5,324 nt of DNA from Candidatus Binataceae bacterium. GTDB taxonomy: Bacteria; Desulfobacterota; Binatia; Binatales; Binataceae. The notes beneath the pieces are model-generated. The model worked only from the letters and a program-made list of their open reading frames with translations. It had not been told where the DNA came from and did not search any database. How positions within the stretch are numbered: the first letter of the stretch is position 1; each line of letters opens with the position of its first letter. The stretch covers positions 1-5,324 of the forward strand of contig JASHZA010000074.1 in the NCBI GenBank assembly GCA_030042765.1. The letters are read 5' to 3'. Below are positions 1 through 5,324 of the stretch, one piece after another. The position numbers and the translations under genes were made by a program.

Positions 1-809
1 TGCAGCCCCTGCGGCTGGTCGGGCGCGAAGACGCCTTCCATGGCCGCCAGTTTTGCCGGCTGTTGGTTCGCAACCCCGCGCGCGCTCATGTCGCCGGTGA
101 GCACTGAACCGGTTATCGCGACCGCCGCCATGCACAGGCCGACCTTGAGTGATACGCGCGCAAACTCCTGATGCTCCCGCTTGAGCAGATACCAGGCGCT
201 CACCGAGAGCATCAGGAATGCGCCCGAATTCCACGCTCCGCAGATCGTGTGCAAAAGGCGGTGAACGAAGGACGGATTGAAAACCATCGTCCAGAAGTCC
301 GTCGTCACCGCCCGCGCGTACTTGCCCGCACCGGCGATTTTGTAGCCAGCCGGCGTTTGCATCCACGAATTCGCCGCAATTATCCATACAGCGCTGAAAT
401 GCGCCCCGAGACAGACCATCAAAGTCGAGAGGAAATGGAGCCAAGGCTTGACGCGATGCCATCCGAAAAGCAGCAAAGCTAGAAATCCCGACTCCAGAAA
501 AAACGCGAAGAGCCCCTCCGCCGCCAGCGCGCTACCGAAGACGTCGCCCACGAAGCGCGAATACGCAGCCCAGTTCGTGCCGAACTCGAACTCCATCACG
601 ATCCCGGTCGCCACGCCCATCGCAAAGGTCAGGCTGAAAATTTCCAGCCAGAACCTGGTCAGCCGTTCGAACACCGCGCGCCCGGTCGCAAGGTACATCC
701 CCTCCACGATCACCAGCGCTACACCCAGCCCAATCGAAAGCGGCGGGAATAAATAGTGAAACGCGATGGTGAAGCCGAACTGGAGTCTCGAGGCGGCGAC
801 CAGATCCAT
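1..809 (-). CDS. cydA: Cytochrome bd-type quinol oxidase subunit I (partial, C-terminus beyond left edge)
   Basis: Subunit I of a cytochrome bd-type terminal oxidase, an inner-membrane enzyme that oxidises quinol and reduces oxygen to water. The frame is open from ATG 809 to the left edge, showing 269 codons of a protein usually about 440-520 residues long. It opens MDLVAASRLQFGFTIAFHYL, which matches CydA, with His18 aligned to the E. coli haem ligand His19. Other landmarks are GTNW at 77-80, Glu98 and Glu106 (E. coli Glu99 and Glu107), NSWMQTPAG at 147-155, His187 in LLHT (E. coli His186), and Lys253/Glu258 in AKLAAMEG, matching the quinol-site pair Lys252/Glu257. About six hydrophobic membrane segments are visible. 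The haem b558 methionine (E. coli Met393), the rest of the Q loop and any cydB lie outside. NSWMQTPAG recalls CioA/short-Q-loop enzymes, but the loop length cannot be judged here. The start is set by GGAG seven bases upstream. Family assignment is very secure; the subtype is not. Confidence 0.96.
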   Translation of the reverse strand, partial: MDLVAASRLQFGFTIAFHYLFPPLSIGLGVALVIVEGMYLATGRAVFERLTRFWLEIFSLTFAMGVATGIVMEFEFGTNWAAYSRFVGDVFGSALAAEGLFAFFLESGFLALLLFGWHRVKPWLHFLSTLMVCLGAHFSAVWIIAANSWMQTPAGYKIAGAGKYARAVTTDFWTMVFNPSFVHRLLHTICGAWNSGAFLMLSVSAWYLLKREHQEFARVSLKVGLCMAAVAITGSVLTGDMSARGVANQQPAKLAAMEGVFAPDQPQGL

Positions 810-816
810 GTTCTCG

Positions 817-820
817 CTCC
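817..820 (-). promoter_or_regulatory. Ribosome binding site of cydA
   Basis: GGAG on the minus strand, separated by seven bases (CGAGAAC) from ATG 809. This supports 809 as the cydA start. The protein begins right at the expected CydA N-terminus, which agrees. Confidence 0.75.
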
Positions 821-843
821 GGAATTCTTTGCGCGATTCAACG

Positions 844-860
844 CCGCCTGGCTCAGGCGG
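844..860 (-). repeat. GC-rich hairpin between the acyl-CoA dehydrogenase gene and cydA
   Basis: A perfect inverted repeat: 7-bp arms CCGCCTG and CAGGCGG around a 3-base loop, in the 67-nt spacer between the dehydrogenase stop (877) and the cydA start (809). No T-run follows on the transcribed strand, so it is not a classical intrinsic terminator. It could weaken read-through, protect an mRNA end, or be chance in GC-rich DNA. An exact TTGACA (871-876) lies just upstream, directly after the stop codon. No convincing -10 hexamer stands 16-18 bases from it. Confidence 0.45.
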
Positions 861-876
861 ACGATCACATTGTCAA

Positions 877-2664
877 TCAGGCAGTAACGATTCTTGCAGC
901 GGCGGCGATCTGAACCGGAGCGTCGTCGAGCAGCAGATCGATCGCCTCCTCCTCCCACCCGGAGTCGGACACGGCGAGCGGGTCGTGCGGCTTGAGCCGG
1001 TGCTCGACCACCATGCGCGCCAGGATCATCCGGCGCGAGTCGCCGCCCCTAGCTCCAAGCGCAGCGCCTTCGCACGTCAACAAGGCGGCTGCGGCTGCGT
1101 TGTAGAGACCGCTCGAGGCGGTTCGAGCCAGCTTCTCGTGCCGAGGATTTGCAGCAACCTGATCGGCGAACGCCACCGCCCGCTCGAGCAGTCCAGCTAC
1201 TTCCGTGCGGAATTTCTCCGGCGCACCCGGCGCCGCCTCGAGTTTCGCCTCAAGCGCCGCGCCGAGGGCGTGATGGCCGCGCGAGTTCGCGACGGCGCGG
1301 GTGATCACGTCGAGTGCATTGATATTGCTGGTGCCTTCCCACAACACTCCGATATGGGCGTCGCGAATCAGCCGCGCATTCGCCCAGTCCTCGATATAGC
1401 CGTTGCCCCCGCGCACCTCCATCGCGCCCGTCGCCACGCGCAGATTGTCACGGCAGGCACGGAACTTCAGCAGCGCCGTCAAGATCCGCATCACGCCCTC
1501 CACCCGGGTGTCGCCCGCCCGCGCGGCGTCCATCATGGTGGCGTCGAAGGCCATGACCGAGAGTGCCTGTTCCGCCGGCACCATAATCTTCATCAATTGG
1601 CGCCGCATCAATGGATGGGCGATGACCGGCTTGCCGAAGGCCACCCGGTGGCGCGCGACCCGTAACGATTCGTTGAGGCACCGGCGCATCATCCCGGCAG
1701 CGCGTGCTCCGTGCGACATGCGGCTCAGGTTCACCATGTCCATCATTTGCCGGAGCCCGCGGTCGAGTCTGCCGAGTGCATAGGCGATCGCGCCGTCGAG
1801 TATAACCTCGCCGCTCGCCATGTCTCGGGTGCCAAGTTTTTCCTTGAGTCGAACGACGCGGTAGCTGTTGCGCTCACCGGTGGGCAATCGCCGCGGCATC
1901 AGGAACAGGCCGAGTCCCTTGGTACCCGGCGGTGCATCCTCGGGACGCGCCAGCAGCAGCACGACGTCACCGTCGACCGCAGAGCAGAACCACTTGTCGC
2001 CGTACAGCCGCCACTGATCGCCATCGCGGCGGGCGGTTACGGTGCTGCCGGCCAGATCGGAGCCGCCTGTGCGCTCGGTGATGAACTGCGCACCCTTGAG
2101 CAGTTCCTCCATGTTCTGCGAGAGCATCCGCCCGAGATAGCGGCGTTTGAGGTCATCGGCGCCATAGCGCTCGAGCAGGACGGCTCCTGTATCGGTTACG
2201 CTCATCGGGCACATCAGCCCAAATTCCGCCTGCGCGAACAGGTACTGGAAGGCGTACTTGGCGATGTACGGCAACGGCGCCGGCCATGCGAGCACGCCCG
2301 GCCGATGCCCCTGTGCATGCATTCCGAAGTCGCCGAACCCGATCCGCTCCATCTCGCGATATGCCGGATGGAACTCGACCCAGTCCTCGTCGCGGCCGAA
2401 GCGATCACGGGAGTGAAGTACCGGTGGATGCTTGTCTGCTATTTCGGCGAGTTCGTCGAGCCGGCCCCCGGCCACCTCGCCCAGGCGATCCAGATGCGGC
2501 TCGGTTGCGGCACGCAACGCGGGATCCATGTGGAGGTCGAGCAGATCGCGGAGCCCGCGATCGATGCGATAAAAGTTGAGGCCGCGACAGTCAGGCGCGA
2601 CGAGGTCGGCACCGTTTGCTCCGGACATTGCGACGTTGGAACGATCGATTTGCGCTGAGGCCAT
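877..2664 (-). CDS. AidB-like acyl-CoA dehydrogenase family flavoprotein
   Basis: A 595-residue FAD-dependent acyl-CoA dehydrogenase, a family that introduces an alpha,beta double bond into acyl-CoA thioesters. Visible landmarks are FITERTGGSDLAGS (about 194-207), the flavin/substrate signature of the middle domain; LYGDKWFCS (220-228); the arginine-rich C-terminal helical part with RHRVAFGKP (about 338-346); GGNGYIED (419-426); and WEGTSNI (442-448). Glu443 in the last motif sits where the catalytic base is found in this superfamily. The long N-terminal helical region, the MPRRLP and KEKLGTR segments and the roughly 140-residue tail after WEGTSNI resemble E. coli AidB (541 residues) more than short beta-oxidation enzymes. 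AidB is linked to the alkylation response and binds DNA, but most AidB-like proteins have no known substrate, so DNA repair is not implied. ATG 2664 is preferred to the TTG at 2691 because AGGAG lies eight bases upstream. The gene lies between a molybdenum hydroxylase operon and cydA. Family is secure; substrate unknown. Confidence 0.93.
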   Translation of the reverse strand: MASAQIDRSNVAMSGANGADLVAPDCRGLNFYRIDRGLRDLLDLHMDPALRAATEPHLDRLGEVAGGRLDELAEIADKHPPVLHSRDRFGRDEDWVEFHPAYREMERIGFGDFGMHAQGHRPGVLAWPAPLPYIAKYAFQYLFAQAEFGLMCPMSVTDTGAVLLERYGADDLKRRYLGRMLSQNMEELLKGAQFITERTGGSDLAGSTVTARRDGDQWRLYGDKWFCSAVDGDVVLLLARPEDAPPGTKGLGLFLMPRRLPTGERNSYRVVRLKEKLGTRDMASGEVILDGAIAYALGRLDRGLRQMMDMVNLSRMSHGARAAGMMRRCLNESLRVARHRVAFGKPVIAHPLMRRQLMKIMVPAEQALSVMAFDATMMDAARAGDTRVEGVMRILTALLKFRACRDNLRVATGAMEVRGGNGYIEDWANARLIRDAHIGVLWEGTSNINALDVITRAVANSRGHHALGAALEAKLEAAPGAPEKFRTEVAGLLERAVAFADQVAANPRHEKLARTASSGLYNAAAAALLTCEGAALGARGGDSRRMILARMVVEHRLKPHDPLAVSDSGWEEEAIDLLLDDAPVQIAAAARIVTA

Positions 2665-2672
2665 CGGAGCTT

Positions 2673-2677
2673 CTCCT
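2673..2677 (-). promoter_or_regulatory. Ribosome binding site deciding the dehydrogenase start
   Basis: AGGAG on the minus strand, eight bases before ATG 2664. It decides the start of the AidB-like gene in favour of ATG 2664. The in-frame TTG nine codons further upstream (2691) would place this site inside the coding region. Confidence 0.8.
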
Positions 2678-2708
2678 GAAGCGCGCACCAAGCGGCGCTC
2701 GCTCGAGG

Positions 2709-2737
2709 ATCGTCCGGCGGACCCGCCGGCATGTCAA
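2709..2737 (-). promoter_or_regulatory. Possible sigma-70-like promoter upstream of the dehydrogenase
   Basis: An exact TTGACA (2732-2737, minus strand) is followed after 17 bases by GACGAT (2709-2714). GACGAT matches TATAAT at three of six positions, including the second A and the last T. It lies in the 93-nt gap between the small cysteine-protein gene and the AidB-like gene, so it could give the dehydrogenase and cydA their own promoter. The weak -10 and the GC-rich inverted repeat filling the spacer make this tentative. Confidence 0.25.
2714..2729 (-). repeat. GC-rich hairpin between the cysteine-protein gene and the dehydrogenase gene
   Basis: Inverted repeat CCGGCGG / CCGCCGG with only two bases between the arms; a 6-bp stem with a 4-base loop is the more likely fold. 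It lies about 30-45 bases after the stop of the small gene. No T-run follows, so strong intrinsic termination is unlikely. It resembles the arrangement before cydA (TTGACA, then a GC hairpin). Confidence 0.4.
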
Positions 2738-2757
2738 CGCTCGGGATGAGCTTTCGT

Positions 2758-2988
2758 TTAGTCTTCGGGCTTGAAGCACCCGCGCGCCGGACCGCAGTAG
2801 TCCGCGTTGGCGGGCATCCCGTCCGGGCCATAGGGCCGTTGCGTCGAAAGGCAATTGTAGCAGGCGGTCGAGCTTTCGGCGTCGATCACACGATCTCCCT
2901 GCGCCGAACGGAAGTAGCCGTTCTTTGTGCGCAACATCGCGCAGAATGTGCGATCATGCGTGTCCGCCGCGGCAGTCGCTTTGTTCAT
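2758..2988 (-). CDS. Small five-cysteine protein of unknown function, coupled to the FAD subunit gene
   Basis: A 76-residue protein that I do not recognise. It has five cysteines: Cys16, the pair Cys43-x2-Cys46 (TACYNC), and Cys65-x5-Cys71 near the C-terminus. The two C-terminal pairs could bind zinc or an iron-sulfur cluster, or form disulfides. There is no signal peptide and no hydrophobic membrane segment, so a cytoplasmic protein is likely. Other recognisable stretches are RTKNGYF (20-26), GDRVIDAES (31-39) and YGPDG (53-57). The gene is very probably real: its ATG overlaps the stop codon of the FAD-subunit gene (ATGA, 4 bases), it has an AGGAGG in front, it ends in TAA, and its composition is that of a soluble protein. 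The coupling suggests it is made with the molybdenum hydroxylase, perhaps as an assembly factor, a small electron carrier or an accessory subunit; these roles are inferred from position only. Confidence 0.8.
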   Translation of the reverse strand: MNKATAAADTHDRTFCAMLRTKNGYFRSAQGDRVIDAESSTACYNCLSTQRPYGPDGMPANADYCGPARGCFKPED

Positions 2989-3974
2989 GCGACCTCCTCG
3001 ATGCCGCCGGCGCGCATGATCGCGCGCCGCACCAGCGCCCTCGCCATCGGAACCTTGTAGCGGTTGTCCGCCAGCGGAGCGGCGGGCTTGAGCGCCGCCT
3101 CTGCCCCGCGCGTCGCGGTATCCGCGTCAAGATGCGAACCGGTCACAGCCTTTTCGGCCTCCGGCGAACGCCACGGAATCGGCGCGACCGCGCCCATCAC
3201 GACTCGCGCGTGGCGCACCACGCCCGCGTCCGTCGCGATAACCGTGGCCACACTCACCAGCGGCCAGTCGAAGCTCTGCTTTTCACGCGCCTCGAGATAG
3301 ACGCTACGCGCACCGCGAGGCGGCGCGGGGATCAGGACCTGGGTGAGAACTTCGCCGGGTTTGAGCACGTTCTCACGCGTCGGGTCAGTCTTCGGCAGCG
3401 TAAAGAATTCCTCGAGCGCGACCGTGCGCTCACCCTCGGGTCCGATCAGCTTGGCGCTGGCGCCAAACGCGATCAGCGCCGGGGCAAGATTCGACGGATG
3501 CACGATGAAGGACGGGCCGCCGCCAAGGATGGCATGATAGCGGTTGAGCCCCTTGGCGGCGTAACAGGTGTCGCCGCCCTTTTTGAGGCAGGAGACATTG
3601 GGGTTGCGGAAGTACCAGCATCGCGGCCGCTGGAGCAGGTTGCCGCCAACGGTCGCAAGGTTGCGGATCTGCGGTGTCGCTGCCTGGCCGGCGGCATCTG
3701 CCAGGGCGGCGAAGTTCCGACCCACAGCGGGATTGACGGAAACTTCGTGCAACTTTACGAGCGCACCGACCCTGATCCCGCCGGCGTCATCAGGGTCAAT
3801 CGTGCCAATCCCCGGAAGCGTCTTCAGATTTACCAGAGTCTTCGGTCCGACCACGCGCTGCTTGAGCAGGTCGAGCAGGTCAACACCTCCGGCGAGCGCG
3901 GCATGATAAGGCTCGGCCAGCAGTTTGCCGGCATGGATCAAATCGGCGGGAGTGACGACCTCGAAGCGGTTCAT
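2985..3974 (-). CDS. FAD-binding subunit of a xanthine dehydrogenase/aldehyde oxidoreductase-type molybdenum hydroxylase
   Basis: A 329-residue medium subunit (CoxM/PaoB type) that passes electrons from the iron-sulfur centres to FAD. The N-terminal half is a FAD_binding_5-type domain: AGGVDLLDLL (28-37) fits the first flavin-contacting loop, and IRNLATVGGN (103-112) is the classic second flavin motif. The C-terminal third, from about residue 222, fits the CO dehydrogenase flavoprotein C-terminal domain. Between them is a loop, RPRCWYFRNP...CLKKGGDTC, with Cys119, Cys129 and Cys137. Similar loops in E. coli PaoB and in the 4-hydroxybenzoyl-CoA reductase beta subunit hold an extra [4Fe-4S] cluster. 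These are the only cysteines in the protein; Phe156 (SFIVHP) sits where, from memory, PaoB has a fourth cysteine. ATG 3974 is chosen because it follows AGAGGAA and because family similarity begins at MNRFEVVTPAD; an upstream in-frame extension would overlap the large-subunit gene. The gap to that gene is 13 nt, and the stop overlaps the next start. The substrate cannot be told from this subunit. Confidence 0.93.
   Translation of the reverse strand: MNRFEVVTPADLIHAGKLLAEPYHAALAGGVDLLDLLKQRVVGPKTLVNLKTLPGIGTIDPDDAGGIRVGALVKLHEVSVNPAVGRNFAALADAAGQAATPQIRNLATVGGNLLQRPRCWYFRNPNVSCLKKGGDTCYAAKGLNRYHAILGGGPSFIVHPSNLAPALIAFGASAKLIGPEGERTVALEEFFTLPKTDPTRENVLKPGEVLTQVLIPAPPRGARSVYLEAREKQSFDWPLVSVATVIATDAGVVRHARVVMGAVAPIPWRSPEAEKAVTGSHLDADTATRGAEAALKPAAPLADNRYKVPMARALVRRAIMRAGGIEEVA
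2993..2998 (-). promoter_or_regulatory. Consensus Shine-Dalgarno inside the end of the FAD-subunit gene
   Basis: AGGAGG, the full anti-16S consensus, four bases before ATG 2988 and inside the last codons of the FAD-subunit gene. With the ATGA stop/start overlap it indicates translational coupling, and it supports the small cysteine gene being real. Confidence 0.8.
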
Positions 3975-3980
3975 CAGAGC

Positions 3981-3987
3981 TTCCTCT
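3981..3987 (-). promoter_or_regulatory. Ribosome binding site of the FAD-subunit gene
   Basis: AGAGGAA on the minus strand, directly after the stop codon of the large-subunit gene (TGA 3990-3988) and six bases before ATG 3974. It supports the internal ATG over upstream in-frame starts and shows tight operon packing. Confidence 0.7.
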
Positions 3988-5324
3988 TCAGACCTTGCCC
4001 ATCGCGGCGAGAACTTTGTCGGGAGTGAGGGGCAACGAGCGCACCGGCACGCCAATCGCGTCGTACACTGCGCAGCCAATAGCCGCGGTCGTCGGGACGT
4101 GAGCGGCCTCGCCGAAACCGAGCACGCCGGTATTGGTGATGCCGTTGGCGACCTCGACAAACAGGACCGTGATTTCCGGAACGTCGAGCGGACCAGGCAG
4201 CTTGTAGTCGTCCATCGTCGGGTTAACCATCAGGCCGAGTTGGGGGTCGAGTCGGCGCTCCTCCGTCAAGGCGAACCCAACTCCCATGATAACGCCACCG
4301 TTGACCTGGCTGCGCGCGGTCAGAGGGTCAACGATCCTTCCGGCATCATGCACGGCCACTACGCGAACCACGCGGACGACACCGGTTTCGATATCGACTT
4401 CGACTTCCGCGAACTGGCAGCCGGCCTGATCGGTACGAAACCCGGCGTAGTTCGCGGCGCGCTCGCCTTGCGCGGAGAGTGAATCGCCGGGGATACGCCG
4501 GCATACCTCGGCGAAAGAGAGTGCGCGCGACGGTTCGGAGCGGACCCGAATCATCGCGTCGCGCGCCTCGAGGTCGTTCGCGTCGACACCGAGGGTTGCC
4601 GCCGCGATACCGAAGAGCTTGGCCTTGAGATGAGCCGCGGCTTGCCGCACAGCCGGTGTGTTCGACGGTGCGGTGCCGCTGCCGCCCGAGGGAACCGAAA
4701 ACAGGTAGCGGCTGTCGCCAATCTCGGCGCTGACGCTGGCAAGCGGCAACCCCAACTCCTCGGCGGCGACCATCGCGAGAATGGTGCGCGTACCGGTGCC
4801 GATATCCTGGGTGCCGGTACGCACTTCGACGTGGCCATCGCGAAAGGCGATTGCCTGAGCCTGCGGACCGGGGCTCCCGATTCCGTGCCAGGCTCCAGCA
4901 GCTACTCCGATGCCGCGTTTGATGGGACCGCGCCCCTTCGGCGTGCGGCTCTTCTCGTCCCACTTGAAGGCGCGCGCTCCGAGATCGAACTCGAGCGCGC
5001 GCACCGGATTCGCGTTGTTGCGCCGGCGGAACTCGAGCCGATCAAGGTCGATCTTGCGCGCCAATTCGTCGATCGCCAGCTCAAGCGCAAAGCATCCTTG
5101 TGGCCATCCCGGAGCGCGCATCGGCGACGACGGCCCGGCGTTGATGTAGACGTCGCGCTCCTCCGTTCGAATATTGGCGCATTGATAGAGTGTCTTGTAG
5201 GGTCCCGAGGAACCGGCGCCTCCGCCGATTCCGCCGCTGCCGTGCTCGACCAGCTCAATCGCCGTAAGCTTACCGTCACGGCCGGCGCCGAGCTTCACTT
5301 GTTGCCATGAGCTTGGACGATTGC
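3988..5324 (-). CDS. Molybdopterin-binding (large) subunit of a xanthine dehydrogenase/aldehyde oxidoreductase-family enzyme (partial, N-terminus beyond right edge)
   Basis: C-terminal portion of the catalytic subunit that binds the molybdenum cofactor and hydroxylates N-heterocycles, aldehydes or related substrates with water-derived oxygen. The frame is open to the right edge; 444 residues are visible of a protein usually about 700-800 long. The first visible residues, NRPSSWQQVKLGAGRDGKL, correspond to the middle of the family, so this is a true truncation by the window and not a short gene. Landmarks, counting visible residues: MRAPGWPQG (68-76); the cofactor-contacting TGTQDIGTGTRT (169-180); a serine/glycine loop, SGGSGTAPSNTPAVR; and GFGEAAHVPT near the end. 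Its Glu (codon 4110-4108) occupies the position of the catalytic base conserved in the family. The C-terminus, RSLPLTPDKVL, is also typical. The stop is 13 nt before the FAD-subunit start, as expected for a two-gene operon. The substrate pocket lies partly outside the window, so substrate is not assigned. Confidence 0.94.
   Translation of the reverse strand, partial: NRPSSWQQVKLGAGRDGKLTAIELVEHGSGGIGGGAGSSGPYKTLYQCANIRTEERDVYINAGPSSPMRAPGWPQGCFALELAIDELARKIDLDRLEFRRRNNANPVRALEFDLGARAFKWDEKSRTPKGRGPIKRGIGVAAGAWHGIGSPGPQAQAIAFRDGHVEVRTGTQDIGTGTRTILAMVAAEELGLPLASVSAEIGDSRYLFSVPSGGSGTAPSNTPAVRQAAAHLKAKLFGIAAATLGVDANDLEARDAMIRVRSEPSRALSFAEVCRRIPGDSLSAQGERAANYAGFRTDQAGCQFAEVEVDIETGVVRVVRVVAVHDAGRIVDPLTARSQVNGGVIMGVGFALTEERRLDPQLGLMVNPTMDDYKLPGPLDVPEITVLFVEVANGITNTGVLGFGEAAHVPTTAAIGCAVYDAIGVPVRSLPLTPDKVLAAMGKV

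Noticed and set aside
862..876. FNR- or CRP-like operator upstream of cydA (TTGAC...TGATC, TGTGA)
   Set aside because: Only half-sites match; the second arm of neither palindrome is present. Control of cydA by oxygen regulators is common but not shown here.
766..1665. Long plus-strand open frame opposite the dehydrogenase and cydA start
   Set aside because: It lies antisense to well-conserved protein sequence. The predicted product is rich in Arg, His and Gly with no family motif, which is typical of GC-rich shadow frames.
1711..2658. Plus-strand open frame of about 315 codons
   Set aside because: It is fully antisense to the AidB-like gene, with no recognisable domain. It is a by-product of the codon bias of the real gene.
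2665..2691. TTG start giving the AidB-like protein nine more residues
   Set aside because: AGGAG eight bases before ATG 2664 gives a better start, and would be inside the gene if TTG were used.
2925..4028. Plus-strand open frame of 367 codons
   Set aside because: It is antisense to the FAD subunit, whose motifs are unmistakable. No domain and no coherent composition were seen.
3975..4160. N-terminal extension of the FAD subunit by 62 residues
   Set aside because: It would overlap the end of the large-subunit gene, reads as Arg/Ser/Pro-rich non-family sequence, and ignores the Shine-Dalgarno before ATG 3974.
4630..5310. Plus-strand open frame opposite the molybdopterin subunit
   Set aside because: It is antisense to conserved cofactor-binding motifs, and its product resembles no known family.

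Overview
This window comes from a GC-rich bacterial chromosome (about 60-65% GC by eye). It holds five genes, all on the minus strand, so transcription runs right to left. The codon use, the tight spacing with Shine-Dalgarno sequences, and the mix of a molybdenum hydroxylase, an AidB-like acyl-CoA dehydrogenase and a bd-type quinol oxidase suit a metabolically versatile soil or sediment bacterium. Proteobacteria or related uncultured phyla would fit, but the lineage cannot be fixed from sequence reading alone. No RNA genes, mobile elements, CRISPR arrays or phage genes were seen. No gene-free stretch exceeds 100 bases.

Layout in transcription order. (1) 5324-3988: the C-terminal part of a molybdopterin-binding (large) subunit of the xanthine dehydrogenase / aldehyde oxidase family, cut by the right edge. 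(2) 3974-2985: its FAD-binding (medium) subunit, 13 nt downstream. It is of the type carrying a cysteine loop, as in PaoB and the 4-hydroxybenzoyl-CoA reductase beta subunit. (3) 2988-2758: an unrecognised 76-residue, five-cysteine protein whose ATG overlaps the stop codon of gene 2 (ATGA) behind an AGGAGG. (4) After 93 nt, 2664-877: a 595-residue AidB-like acyl-CoA dehydrogenase. (5) After 67 nt, 809 to the left edge: cydA, subunit I of a cytochrome bd-type quinol oxidase, cut by the left edge. Its best start is ATG 809, and 269 codons are visible.

Genes 1-3 form a translationally linked operon for a molybdenum-iron-sulfur-flavin hydroxylase. The [2Fe-2S] subunit such enzymes need is not in view and may lie upstream, beyond the right edge. 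Genes 4 and 5 may belong to the same transcript or have their own promoters. Each of the two longer spacers contains an exact TTGACA followed by a GC-rich 7-bp inverted repeat. One possible reading of the set is oxidation of an organic substrate by the hydroxylase and the acyl-CoA dehydrogenase, with electrons reaching oxygen through the bd oxidase, but co-function is inferred from position only. The most interesting items are the small cysteine protein coupled to the FAD subunit, and the FAD subunit's cysteine loop, which has three cysteines and a phenylalanine where a fourth ligand is expected.
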